A DNA stretch of 64,000 nt from NCBI GenBank assembly GCA_031552145.1, contig JAVBMV010000003.1, positions 124,001-188,000 of the forward strand. The letters run 5' to 3'. The notes beneath the pieces were generated by a model that had not been told where the DNA came from, searched no databases, and worked only from the letters and a program-made list of their open reading frames with translations. Origin of the DNA: JAVBMV01 sp031552145 (GTDB taxonomy: Bacteria > Myxococcota > Myxococcia > Myxococcales > UBA5297). Position numbers and translations under genes: made by a program. Position 1 is the stretch's first letter. Every line of letters begins with the position of its first letter. Below are positions 1-7,624 of the stretch, piece by piece.

Positions 1-625
1 TGATGAGGTGGTGGGCCCCCGCGCGCGCGCGGCGAATCGCCTCGGCGATCGATCCAACCGCTTCGATGTGGTTATCCTTGATGAGGACACCGTCATACAG
101 GCCATACCGGTGATTGAAGCCTCCCCCTGCCCGGACCGCCTCCTTCTCGAGCGCGCGCCACCCAGGGGTGGTCTTTCGCGTATCGAGAACCCGGCATCCC
201 GTTCCCTCCAGGCTCCGCACCGCCTCCGAGGTGGCCGTCGCCACACCGGAGAGACGTTGCAGGAAGTTGAGTACGGTCCGCTCGCCCGTGAGTATGGAGC
301 GCAGCGCACCGCGCACCCGGCCCACGACCCGGCCCGCGTCGCATCTCTCGCCATCTTTGGCCCGCTCCTCGAAGAGGAGTTCGCCATCGACCGTATGAAA
401 GACGCGCCGCGCGACACCGAGTCCGGCGATCACCATCGGCTCCTTCACCAGCACCTCGGCGACACCAACCGCGTCGCCGGGGATGAGTGCCCGTGTCGTA
501 ACGTCACCCGCGCTCGCCAAGTCTTCCTCGAGCGCCAGGGCTATGAGTCGGTCAAGACCGTCCAACGTTTCGCTCCGGGCAAATGGCCTTCCGCATCGCG
601 CGCGAACGCCAGGAAACTTCGACAA
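1..625 (-). CDS. nadC: Nicotinate-nucleotide pyrophosphorylase (quinolinate phosphoribosyltransferase), 3' end missing
   Basis: Converts quinolinate and PRPP to nicotinate mononucleotide in de novo NAD synthesis, in the cytoplasm. The minus-strand reading frame gives the family's N-terminal pattern LALEEDLASAGDVTTRALIP, then GERTVLNFLQRLSGVAT, DTRKTTPGWRALEKEAV and GGGFNHRYGLYDGVLIKDNH, which are the QPRT substrate and PRPP-binding segments in the expected order. The frame is open to the left edge, so about the last 80 residues are outside the window. The start is uncertain: there is no ATG, and the TTG at 625 is the best candidate, five bases after the valS stop; another TTG lies at 565. It follows valS on the same strand and is probably cotranscribed with it. 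The family call is very secure; the start is not. Confidence 0.93.
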   Translation of the reverse strand, partial: MSKFPGVRARCGRPFARSETLDGLDRLIALALEEDLASAGDVTTRALIPGDAVGVAEVLVKEPMVIAGLGVARRVFHTVDGELLFEERAKDGERCDAGRVVGRVRGALRSILTGERTVLNFLQRLSGVATATSEAVRSLEGTGCRVLDTRKTTPGWRALEKEAVRAGGGFNHRYGLYDGVLIKDNHIEAVGSIAEAIRRARAGAHHLI

Positions 626-630
626 TCGGC

Positions 631-960
631 CTACAGGATGCCGCCGCTCGTCTCGTTCATGTTGGTCGCGGCAGGGGCCTCCACCTTCTTCGCGGCAACC
701 TTCTTGGCGACGGCCTTCTTCGCCGGCTTCTTCGCGGCAACCTTCTTCGCGGCGACCTTCTTAACCGGCTTCTTCGCGGCAACCTTCTTCGCGACGACCT
801 TCTTCACCGGCTTCTTCGCGGCGACCTTCTTCACTGGCTTCTTCGCGACAACCTTCTTCACCGGCTTCTTCGCGGCAACCTTCTTCGCGACGACCTTCTT
901 CACCGGCTTCTTCGCGGCGACCTTCTTCACTGGCTTCTTCGCTGCTTTCTTGACCGCCAT
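631..960 (-). CDS. Possible separate histone-H1-like protein nested in frame in the valS 3' end
   Basis: An in-frame ATG at 960, preceded by AAGGGAAAG about six bases upstream, would give a free 109-residue protein. After MAVKKAAKK it is built almost entirely of short Lys-rich units, AAKKPVKKV and VAKKVAAKKP, and ends with a neutral tail APAATNMNETSGGIL. Such Lys/Ala/Pro repeats are typical of bacterial histone-H1-like nucleoid proteins (AlgP and Hc1-like tails), which bind DNA without sequence specificity. Two copies of an approximately 80 bp exact segment, offset by 96 bp (about 765-846 and 861-942), show repeat expansion. If ValRS terminates at the A7 tract, this is an independent gene between valS and nadC; otherwise it is the ValRS tail. 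Confidence 0.5.
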   Translation of the reverse strand: MAVKKAAKKPVKKVAAKKPVKKVVAKKVAAKKPVKKVVAKKPVKKVAAKKPVKKVVAKKVAAKKPVKKVAAKKVAAKKPAKKAVAKKVAAKKVEAPAATNMNETSGGIL

Positions 961-3900
961 TTCGTTCTTTCCCTTCTTTGGCACCACGCGTGATGCCTTC
1001 TTGTTGGACTGCTTGCTGCGCTTGACGCCGGTCACTTTCGTGCGCTTCGTTCGTGTGGATGTGGCGCGCTCGGCACCTACTCCGCTCGTCGTTGCAGCAC
1101 CGCCGCGCTTCCGGCCCTCCTTCGCGGCGCTCACTTCATTGGATGATTCGACCCCTCTGCTCTTCGCGATCTGCCCGCCCGTTTCTACAGCGGCTTCGCG
1201 GCTCCCACGCTCGTTCGTCGATCGATTGCCTGCATTGTGTACGACTTCGCCGCGAAATGCACCACCACCTCGCGCGTTCTCTTCATTTTTTTCTTCGGCG
1301 CCCTCCGCTTCCGCGGCGCCAACCTCGGCGAGCATCGCGGCCTGCTTCGTCAGCTTCTCGCGCTTCTCCTCGAGCTCCCTCACGCGCCCGCGATCCTTCT
1401 CCACCACCTCGGCGGGAGCCCTGAGCGCGAAGTTGGGATTCGCCAGCTTGTTTTGCAACTGCCCCAGGTCCACGTCGACCTTCGCGAGCTCGCGCGCGAG
1501 ACGCTTTTGCTCCTCGCCCACGTCGATGAGCCCGGCGAGCGGCACGAAGATCTCCATGCGCGGATGAACGAAGACCGCCGCGAGCTTCGGGCGCTCTCCC
1601 GACTCGGCGAGAGAGAGTGTCTCGAGCCCGGCGAGGGAGAGATAGGCGCGATTTTTCTCGAGCGCCGCGAGCACTTCGGCCGTGGCATGGATATGCACCG
1701 GCACCTTCTTCGCGGGGGAGATATCGCTCTCGCCGCGGACGTTCCGAATCGCGTCGATCGCGTCAAGGACCAGCTCCATCTCCTCCTCCGCGGCCTGGTC
1801 GAGCATCTCCGAGGTGGCCTTGGGCCAGGCCGACACCATGATGCTCTCTGCCTCCCCCACCCTCCGCGGGAGGCGCTGCCAGAGCTCCTCGGTGAGATAG
1901 GGCATGAAGGGGTGAAGGAGCCGAAGCGCCTGGCCAAGTCCATCGAGCAGCACGGCGCGCGCGGCCTGACGGCGCGCCTCGTCCTCTCCATAGAGCGCGC
2001 CCTTCGAGAGCTCGATATAGCGGTCGCAGAACTCGCGCCAGAAGAACTGGAAGATGGCGTTCGAGGCCTCGTTGAACTTGTAGGCGGCGAGCGCCTCGGT
2101 CACCTCTCCTACAGCGCGCGCCAGCCTCGAACGGATCCATCTGTCAGCGAGGGAGAGCTCCAACGCCCGCGCGCCCCGCGCCTCCTCGTCGAGGGAGCGC
2201 GCCACCTCGGCGGGGTCTCCGAGGTTCATCATCAAGAAACGCGACGCGTTCCAGATCTTGTTGGCGAAGTTGCGGTAGCCCTCCACCCGCTCCATCGAGA
2301 GCTTGATGTCACGCCCCTGCGCGGTGAGCGAGACAAGCGTGATGCGCAGCGCGTCGGCGCCGTAGGCGGCCATCCCCTTTGGAAACTTTTTGCGAAGGTC
2401 GGGGGCGAGCTTCGCGGCATCGGGCTGGCCGTGGATCACGTCGAGCGGGTCGATCACATTGCCCTTCACCTTCGACATCTTCTCGCCCTTCTCGTCGCGC
2501 ACCATCGCGTGCAAGAAGACGGTCGTAAAGGGCACCTCCCCCATGAAGTGGAGCCCGAACATCATCATCCGAGCCACCCAGAAGAAGATGATGTCGTGCC
2601 CCGTCTCCATCACATCGGTGGGATAGAAGGTGGAGAGCGCGGCCGTCTTGTCGGGCCAGCCCAGGGTCGAAAAGGGCCAGAGGCCGCTGGAGAACCAGGT
2701 GTCGAGCACGTCGGGATCGCGCGTCAGCGGCCCCTCGCACTTGGGGCAGCGCGTCGGATCCTCTCGGCGAACCACCACCTCGCCGCAGCCGCAATACCAG
2801 GCCGGAATCTGATGTCCCCACCAGAGCTGGCGGCTGATACACCAGTCGTGGAGATTGCGCATCCAGGCGAACCAGGTGTTGGTCCAGCTCTCGGGCACGA
2901 AGCGGGTACGCCCCTCCTCCACTGCGCGCAGCGCGGGCTCGGCCAAGGGCGCGATCTTCACGAACCACTGCGGCGAGAGCATCGGCTCCACGACGTCGTT
3001 GCAGCGCTGGCAGAGGCCCAGCGAGAGCGCGTGCGGCTCCGTCTTGATGAGCAACCCCTCCGCCTCGAGCGCGGCCACCACCTGCTTGCGCGCCTCGGAC
3101 CGGTCGAGACCCTGGAAGCGCCCAGCGTTCGCGTTCGTGATGGCGTTGGCGTCGAAGATAGAGATCGACTCCAACCCGTGGCGCTGTCCGGTCGCGTTGT
3201 CGTTGAAGTCATGGGCGGGCGTCACCTTGACGGCGCCGGTGCCGAACTCCATCGAGACCAACTCAGCGTCTCCGATGATGGGGATCTCACGCCCCGTCAA
3301 GGGCAGTCGTACACGCCGCCCGATCAGGTCGCGGTAGCGGGGATCCTCGGGGTGGACGGCGACCGCCGTGTCACCCAGCATCGTCTCGGGACGCGTGGTG
3401 GCGACGATCAGGCGGAGCCCCTCCGCCTCGCCCCCCACCACCGGATAGGCGATGTGCCAGAGGCTGCCCTCTCGATCCTCGTGCTCCACCTCGAGATCGG
3501 AGAGCGCGGTGCGGCAGCGCGGACACCAGTTGATGAGCCTGTTGGCGCGGTAGATGAGCCCCTGCTCATGGAGCTGCACGAAGGCCTCGCGGACGGCGCG
3601 AGAGCGCTGCTCGTCCATCGTGAAGGCGAGGCGCGACCAATCGCACGAGGCACCCAGCGCCTGAAGCTGCTCGACAATCCGGTTGCCGTGGGCCTCCTTC
3701 CACGCCCAGACACGCTTCAAGAACTCTTCGCGCCCCAGGTCGTGCCGACTCTTCTTCTCCGTCTTCTGCAGCTCCCGCTCGACCACCATCTGGGTGGCGA
3801 TGCCAGCGTGATCGGTCCCTGGAAGCCAGAGCGTGTTGTAGCCGCTCATGCGTTTCCATCGAACGATGAGATCCTGAATCGCGACGAAGAGCGCGTGTCC

Positions 3901-4065
3901 CAGGTGCAGCGCGCCGGTGACGTTCGGCGGGGGAATCGCCATCGAGAAGGCGGGCTTATCGCTCACATCCTCGGCGTGAAAGAGGTTCTTCTCTTCCCAG
4001 AGCTTCTGGCATCGGGGCTCCGCCTCGCGCGGATCGTAGGTCTTGGGGATCTCGTTCTCGAGCAT
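631..4065 (-). CDS. valS: Valyl-tRNA synthetase with an in-frame 229-residue basic tail
   Basis: Charges tRNA-Val. The body fits a class I ValRS: HIGH signature as HLGH at residues 54-57 in PPPNVTGALHLGHAL, editing and anticodon-binding domains, and a KMSKS loop at 529-533 that reads KMSKV rather than KMSKS. The C-terminal coiled-coil arm (LEEKREKLTKQAAMLAEV) ends near residue 915, the usual family length. The frame then continues through about 120 low-complexity residues into 109 residues of Lys/Ala/Pro/Val repeats (KKPVKKVAAKK). Codons 916-1035 lack the strong third-position GC preference of the rest. An A7 tract on the coding strand (1286-1292) lies at residues 925-927; one extra A, or a -1 slip, would give an immediate TGA and a normal 927-residue ValRS. 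So this is either a true fusion, a slippage product or a one-base assembly error. Confidence 0.95.
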   Translation of the reverse strand: MLENEIPKTYDPREAEPRCQKLWEEKNLFHAEDVSDKPAFSMAIPPPNVTGALHLGHALFVAIQDLIVRWKRMSGYNTLWLPGTDHAGIATQMVVERELQKTEKKSRHDLGREEFLKRVWAWKEAHGNRIVEQLQALGASCDWSRLAFTMDEQRSRAVREAFVQLHEQGLIYRANRLINWCPRCRTALSDLEVEHEDREGSLWHIAYPVVGGEAEGLRLIVATTRPETMLGDTAVAVHPEDPRYRDLIGRRVRLPLTGREIPIIGDAELVSMEFGTGAVKVTPAHDFNDNATGQRHGLESISIFDANAITNANAGRFQGLDRSEARKQVVAALEAEGLLIKTEPHALSLGLCQRCNDVVEPMLSPQWFVKIAPLAEPALRAVEEGRTRFVPESWTNTWFAWMRNLHDWCISRQLWWGHQIPAWYCGCGEVVVRREDPTRCPKCEGPLTRDPDVLDTWFSSGLWPFSTLGWPDKTAALSTFYPTDVMETGHDIIFFWVARMMMFGLHFMGEVPFTTVFLHAMVRDEKGEKMSKVKGNVIDPLDVIHGQPDAAKLAPDLRKKFPKGMAAYGADALRITLVSLTAQGRDIKLSMERVEGYRNFANKIWNASRFLMMNLGDPAEVARSLDEEARGARALELSLADRWIRSRLARAVGEVTEALAAYKFNEASNAIFQFFWREFCDRYIELSKGALYGEDEARRQAARAVLLDGLGQALRLLHPFMPYLTEELWQRLPRRVGEAESIMVSAWPKATSEMLDQAAEEEMELVLDAIDAIRNVRGESDISPAKKVPVHIHATAEVLAALEKNRAYLSLAGLETLSLAESGERPKLAAVFVHPRMEIFVPLAGLIDVGEEQKRLARELAKVDVDLGQLQNKLANPNFALRAPAEVVEKDRGRVRELEEKREKLTKQAAMLAEVGAAEAEGAEEKNEENARGGGAFRGEVVHNAGNRSTNERGSREAAVETGGQIAKSRGVESSNEVSAAKEGRKRGGAATTSGVGAERATSTRTKRTKVTGVKRSKQSNKKASRVVPKKGKNEMAVKKAAKKPVKKVAAKKPVKKVVAKKVAAKKPVKKVVAKKPVKKVAAKKPVKKVVAKKVAAKKPVKKVAAKKVAAKKPAKKAVAKKVAAKKVEAPAATNMNETSGGIL
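661..955. repeat. Tandem Lys-Ala-Pro coding repeats
   Basis: On the plus strand the region is a chain of short units of the form ttcttcgcggcaacc and ttcttcaccggc, encoding Lys-Lys-Pro-Val/Ala blocks on the minus strand. A block of about 80 bases starting at 765 recurs at 861. Repeats like this expand and contract by recombination, so copy number may differ between strains and may be misassembled. Confidence 0.85.
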
Positions 4066-4176
4066 GGTGCTCCTCTCCTGTGGGCACGGCTCAGCGCGGG
4101 CGCGCGCTGGATTAAATCCGCACCTTTATAATGAATCTTGGGTTGAGCCGATTGGCGCTGTGCACTTCGTCTTGCG

Positions 4177-4195
4177 GCGAGGGCTCAACCCTCGC
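4177..4195. terminator. Hairpin at the 3' end of the receiver gene (possible terminator)
   Basis: GCGAGGG-ctcaa-CCCTCGC forms a seven-base-pair stem with a five-base loop that contains the stop codon of the minus-strand receiver gene. A second, longer dyad, gggttgagcc at 4140-4149 with ggctcaaccc at 4182-4191, overlaps it. There is no T tract, so intrinsic termination is uncertain. The 119-base gap to valS also holds TATAAT/ATTATA at 4127-4132, which could be part of the valS promoter, but no matching -35 is clear. Confidence 0.35.
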
Positions 4196-5336
4196 CCTCG
4201 GCGCGCTTCTTGACGAGGCGCTCGATCTGCTCTCGGATGAGCACCTCCGCAAGCTGCGGCACCACCTCCCAGACCACCCGCTCAATCGTCTCCATCGAGG
4301 CGCGGGAGAGCGCCTCGCGCAGGAGCGCATCGGAGGAGACGGCGCTGAGCGCCGCGGTCCTAGAGGGCGGCGCGGCGGGCGCCACCGCTGCCCTTGCGCC
4401 GCTGCTCGCGGAGGGAGAGGCCGCGGAAGGGCGCGAGACGGGCGCGCTCGCAGGCGCCGAGGCCGGGGAGGCGATCCCCTGTGCGGCGGGAGCGGCCTGC
4501 GGTTGGGCCTGAACCGAGGTGCGCGAAGCGACGCTCGGGGGCACCGCCACGCGAACGGACGAGGATTGCGCAGGCGTCGCCGCGGCAGCTGGGGTCGACG
4601 CGGAAGTACCCTGTGCCCCGGCCGCGGCAGCCGCCGCACGGTGCGCAAGGAAGGCAGCCGCGCGTCCATAGGCGGTATTGGTCTGGGGCGCAGCGACACC
4701 GGAGGCGGAGGAGGTCCCGGAGGCAGCGGGCGAGGCCGGGGGAGCGGCCGTAGGCGCCACGCTCTTTTGCGTGGGCTGGGCGCCGAGGGGGCGCGCAACG
4801 CCGCCCAGCCCACCCAAGTTCGGGAGGGAGGCGCGCGCCGGGGCCGAGGCCGCTGCCTGCGGCGGCGCGACCTGGGGTCGTACCGCTGGTTGAGGCTGGG
4901 CGATTGGTGGAGGTGCGCTCTGGGGGCGCGCCATCTGCGGCGGCGCCACCTGCGCCTGGGCGGACTGACCCAGCCCAAGAATACTCGAGACACAATCGAT
5001 GAGCGCTCGGCTCTGGAAGGGCTTGGGAAGGTAGCCCTTCGCACCCAGCGAGAGCGCACGCGCCTCATTCATGCCCTCGGCGGCGCCACCGCAGAGGATG
5101 ATGGGGACCGCCTTGAGCGCCGGCGTCGCGGCGAAGGCGCTGCAGAGATCAGGGCCCGATCGCTTGGGCATCGAGACATCGGCGATGACCAGATCGGGCG
5201 CCATCCGCATCGCCTTGATGATTGCATCCTCTCCATCCGCGGCCGAAAGGAGGGTGATCGGCTCGCCTACGAGGCAAAGTTCAACCGCCCGTCGAATGGT
5301 CTTACTATCGTCGGCGATGAGCAGTTTCTTGAGCAT
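4185..5336 (-). CDS. Receiver-domain response regulator with Ala/Pro-rich linker and conserved C-terminal helix
   Basis: Residues 1-120 are a CheY-like receiver: acidic pair in LLIADDS, phosphoacceptor Asp in DLVIADVSMPKRSG and the Lys in GYLPKPF. About 200 residues of Ala/Pro/Gln/Ser-rich linker follow, then a compact helical end containing METIERVVWEVVPQLAE and LIREQIERLV. This end resembles tails found on receiver proteins of delta-type bacteria, where it is thought to be an interaction module; that is family memory, not proof. There is no DNA-binding or enzymatic domain. The start is supported by GGAAGG eight bases before the ATG. It is transcribed away from the cyclase gene across a 360 bp gap. 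The kinase partner is unknown. Confidence 0.85.
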   Translation of the reverse strand: MLKKLLIADDSKTIRRAVELCLVGEPITLLSAADGEDAIIKAMRMAPDLVIADVSMPKRSGPDLCSAFAATPALKAVPIILCGGAAEGMNEARALSLGAKGYLPKPFQSRALIDCVSSILGLGQSAQAQVAPPQMARPQSAPPPIAQPQPAVRPQVAPPQAAASAPARASLPNLGGLGGVARPLGAQPTQKSVAPTAAPPASPAASGTSSASGVAAPQTNTAYGRAAAFLAHRAAAAAAGAQGTSASTPAAAATPAQSSSVRVAVPPSVASRTSVQAQPQAAPAAQGIASPASAPASAPVSRPSAASPSASSGARAAVAPAAPPSRTAALSAVSSDALLREALSRASMETIERVVWEVVPQLAEVLIREQIERLVKKRAEGEG

Positions 5337-5696
5337 TACCGAGACCTTCCATCCTGTGCATACCCACCGATTTTAACGATGTGACTGCTGCCCGACCCCT
5401 GTGGGATGGAGCCCGAGAGAACTCTTCGTGAGTATCTTGTGCATGCCCTGAGTGTCAAACCGACGACCGCACGGCGGAGACCGCGCGCCACGCCCGAACG
5501 AGCGCATGTAAGTTCCTGTGCGCAAGAGACCGCGCCAGAAGCCTTTTTTCCACTTCCCGGCTCAGTCCCGCGCAAAAATGTTCCGAACTCAAAATGGCGT
5601 CCACGGCGAAACTGTAAGATGCTTCGCGCCCGACCGGTTCCGTGAGAGACTGCAACCCACCCTGTCGGCAAGACCCCTGAGCGCCGAGAAACGCCC
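5337..5696. other. Divergent intergenic region between two regulator genes
   Basis: This 360-base gap has no credible gene on either strand. It must hold promoters for both the minus-strand receiver gene and the plus-strand REC-GGDEF gene. It is less GC-rich than the flanks in places (gccttttttcc near 5541 and cgcaaaaatg near 5571). TAAGAT at 5615-5620 is -10-like for the plus strand, but no good -35 or sigma54 -24/-12 pair was recognised. Confidence 0.5.
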
Positions 5697-7010
5697 ATGA
5701 ACGCGCCAAAGATTCTGATCGTCGACGACGACCCCATCGCGTGCCAGATCTACTCCGACGTGCTCTCCTCGGTCGGATATATCGTCTCGCAGGCGAAGAG
5801 CGCTGCCGAAGCGGGAGATCTGCTCTCCACGGGCATCTACGATCTGCTACTCACAGACCTTCTTCTGCCCGATCGCGACGGAATCTCGATCATCGTCGAG
5901 GCGAAGCGGCGCGACCCCTCGCTGCTCGCTGTGATGATTACGGCGGTCGACCGGGTCGACACGGCTATTCGGGCGATCCAATGCGGCGCCTCCGATTATC
6001 TGGTGAAACCCGTCGGACCCGAGGTGCTACAGCTCTCCGTCTCGCGCTGCTTGGCTACACGGCAGCTCTTCAACGAGAACACCCAGCTTCGCCAGCACCT
6101 CTCGCTGGTCGAGACCGGGCAGAGGCTCGCCACGTCCTCCGATCACGGCCTGCTCTTTCCAGAGGCCGTCAGCGCCATCTCCCGCTCGCTCGGCGCCGCG
6201 GCCGCCGTGCTCATCGCGCGCGATCACGACGGGACGCTCCGCTTCGCCGCCTCCGAGGGCACTACCCATGAATCGGCGGAGGAGCTGGCCCACGAGGCGA
6301 TCGCCGCGTTGGAGCGGGGAGAGCGCCAGCTCTCTGGCGGCGAATGGCAGCTGGTGCTGGGCGAGAGCGTGCAGCAGGGAGAGAGCGCCGCACCGCTCAA
6401 TTGTGCCTGCCTCGTCTGGCAGCCGACGGGAGACCCCTCGGCCTGGTCCAGCGCGAGCTTCCTGGTGCGCCATGTCGAGTTGGCGCTCGATAATATTGCC
6501 CGCATGCGCGCCGCGGAGGCGCTCGCCTACCGCGACGACCTGACCGGACTGCAGAACTCGCGCTACCTGCACATCGCGCTCGATCGAGAGATGGCGCGCG
6601 CGCGCCAGTGCGGGGGGACCTTCTCGGTGCTCTTCGCCGATCTGGATCACTTCAAGCAGGTAAACGACACCTATGGCCACCTGGCGGGGAGCGGCGTGCT
6701 GGTCGAGACCGCGGCGATCCTGCGGGAGCAGGTGCGCGACACGGACGTCGCGGTGCGCTACGGCGGCGACGAATATGTGATCTTGCTGGTCGACACGGGC
6801 GCCTTCGCGGCGCGCCGCATCGCCGAGCGTCTCCGCGCGACCGTCGAGGCGCACAAGTTCAAATCGGCCGAGGGACTCACGCTGACGCTCTGCATCGGCG
6901 TCGCCACTTGGCCAGACAATGGCGATACGAAGGTGCAGGTGCTCGACGCGGCGGATCGCGCCATGTACTTCGCGAAGCAGACGACCCGAAACCGCGTGAT
7001 GGTCGCCTAG
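5697..7010 (+). CDS. Response regulator with GGDEF domain, probable diguanylate cyclase
   Basis: Probably makes cyclic di-GMP from two GTP under phosphorylation control. Residues 1-120 are a receiver with ILIVDDDP, phosphoacceptor Asp54 in LLLTDLLLPDRDG and Lys in DYLVKPVGP. Residues 125-275 form a middle region with weak GAF-like character. The GGDEF domain starts at AYRDDLTGLQNSRYL, contains FSVLFADLDHFKQVND, and has its active-site loop at residues 356-360 as GGDEY, a tolerated variant of GGDEF. RDTD five residues before the loop is an intact inhibitory I-site (RxxD), predicting product feedback. The architecture resembles PleD with one receiver. It is divergent from the preceding receiver gene, which could share its control region. 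Confidence 0.9.
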   Translation: MNAPKILIVDDDPIACQIYSDVLSSVGYIVSQAKSAAEAGDLLSTGIYDLLLTDLLLPDRDGISIIVEAKRRDPSLLAVMITAVDRVDTAIRAIQCGASDYLVKPVGPEVLQLSVSRCLATRQLFNENTQLRQHLSLVETGQRLATSSDHGLLFPEAVSAISRSLGAAAAVLIARDHDGTLRFAASEGTTHESAEELAHEAIAALERGERQLSGGEWQLVLGESVQQGESAAPLNCACLVWQPTGDPSAWSSASFLVRHVELALDNIARMRAAEALAYRDDLTGLQNSRYLHIALDREMARARQCGGTFSVLFADLDHFKQVNDTYGHLAGSGVLVETAAILREQVRDTDVAVRYGGDEYVILLVDTGAFAARRIAERLRATVEAHKFKSAEGLTLTLCIGVATWPDNGDTKVQVLDAADRAMYFAKQTTRNRVMVA

Positions 7011-7624
7011 AGCACGCCCGAGGCGTCGCCCTTCCCCTGCCGGAGCAGCTCCACTCGGTCTCCCAAGAGCGAGAGCACCGTCGAGGGCTCTCCATGGAGC
7101 GGACCTCCGTCGAGGATCAGCGCGAGGCCGTGACCAAAGCGCTCCGCGATCTCGTCGGCGCCGATGAGCGCCTCTCCCTCCACCTCGCCAGCGGTCGTCG
7201 TCACGAGGGGCCGCGCCAATTGGTGCGCCAGCGCCACGGGCACTTCGGCGCTGGGTAGGCGCAACCCTACCGTCCGCTGTCTGGTCTGCATCTGCTCGGG
7301 CACGAGCTTCGTCGCCTCCAGGACAAAGGTGAAGGGGCCGGGCGTCAGGTGGCGCAGCACCCTGTAGGCGAAGTTCGATACCAAGGCATAGCGGGCCACC
7401 TCCGAGAGATCGGGCACCAGGAAGGTCATCGGGCGACGCCGGTCATGCCCCTTCACTTGGTAGAGCTTCTCGATGGCGCGCTTGTTGTGCAGATCGCACC
7501 CTAAGCCGTAGGAAGTGTCGGTAGGGTAGGCGACGAGCCCTCCCTCCTCGAGCGACGCGACCGCCCGCCCGATGGTCCGCGGCTGCGGATGATTCGGGTC
7601 TATGGGCAATATTGGAGCTCTCAT
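7007..7624 (-). CDS. YrdC/Sua5/YciO-family protein (L-threonylcarbamoyladenylate synthase-like)
   Basis: The 205-residue protein matches the YrdC fold from end to end: DPNHPQPRTIGRAVASLEEG, VAYPTDTSYGLGCDL, LYQVKGHDRRRPMTFLV, LTPGPFTFVLEAT and VGLRLPSAEVPVAL. The family makes threonylcarbamoyl-AMP for the tRNA t6A modification; this length and the N-terminal pattern are closer to the YciO branch, whose role is less certain. The KxR ATP/substrate residues are present as KGHDRRRP. The start ATG at 7624 aligns with YciO N-termini. This ATG overlaps the ATG of the divergent glucokinase gene. The 3' end overlaps the cyclase gene by four bases, tail to tail. Confidence 0.9.
   Translation of the reverse strand: MRAPILPIDPNHPQPRTIGRAVASLEEGGLVAYPTDTSYGLGCDLHNKRAIEKLYQVKGHDRRRPMTFLVPDLSEVARYALVSNFAYRVLRHLTPGPFTFVLEATKLVPEQMQTRQRTVGLRLPSAEVPVALAHQLARPLVTTTAGEVEGEALIGADEIAERFGHGLALILDGGPLHGEPSTVLSLLGDRVELLRQGKGDASGVL

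Noticed and set aside
631..960. CRISPR-like repeat array
   Set aside because: Units are short, directly adjacent, vary in register and encode Lys/Ala blocks. There are no constant repeats with unique spacers and no cas genes.
1237..4131. A 964-codon open frame on the plus strand across valS
   Set aside because: It is antisense to a complete ValRS with all motifs in order. High-GC codon bias removes stops from one antisense frame. The translation has no domain pattern.
5400..5740. Small genes in the gap between the two regulators
   Set aside because: The short frames there have no ribosome site, no domain and unfavourable codon use, and they overlap each other on both strands.
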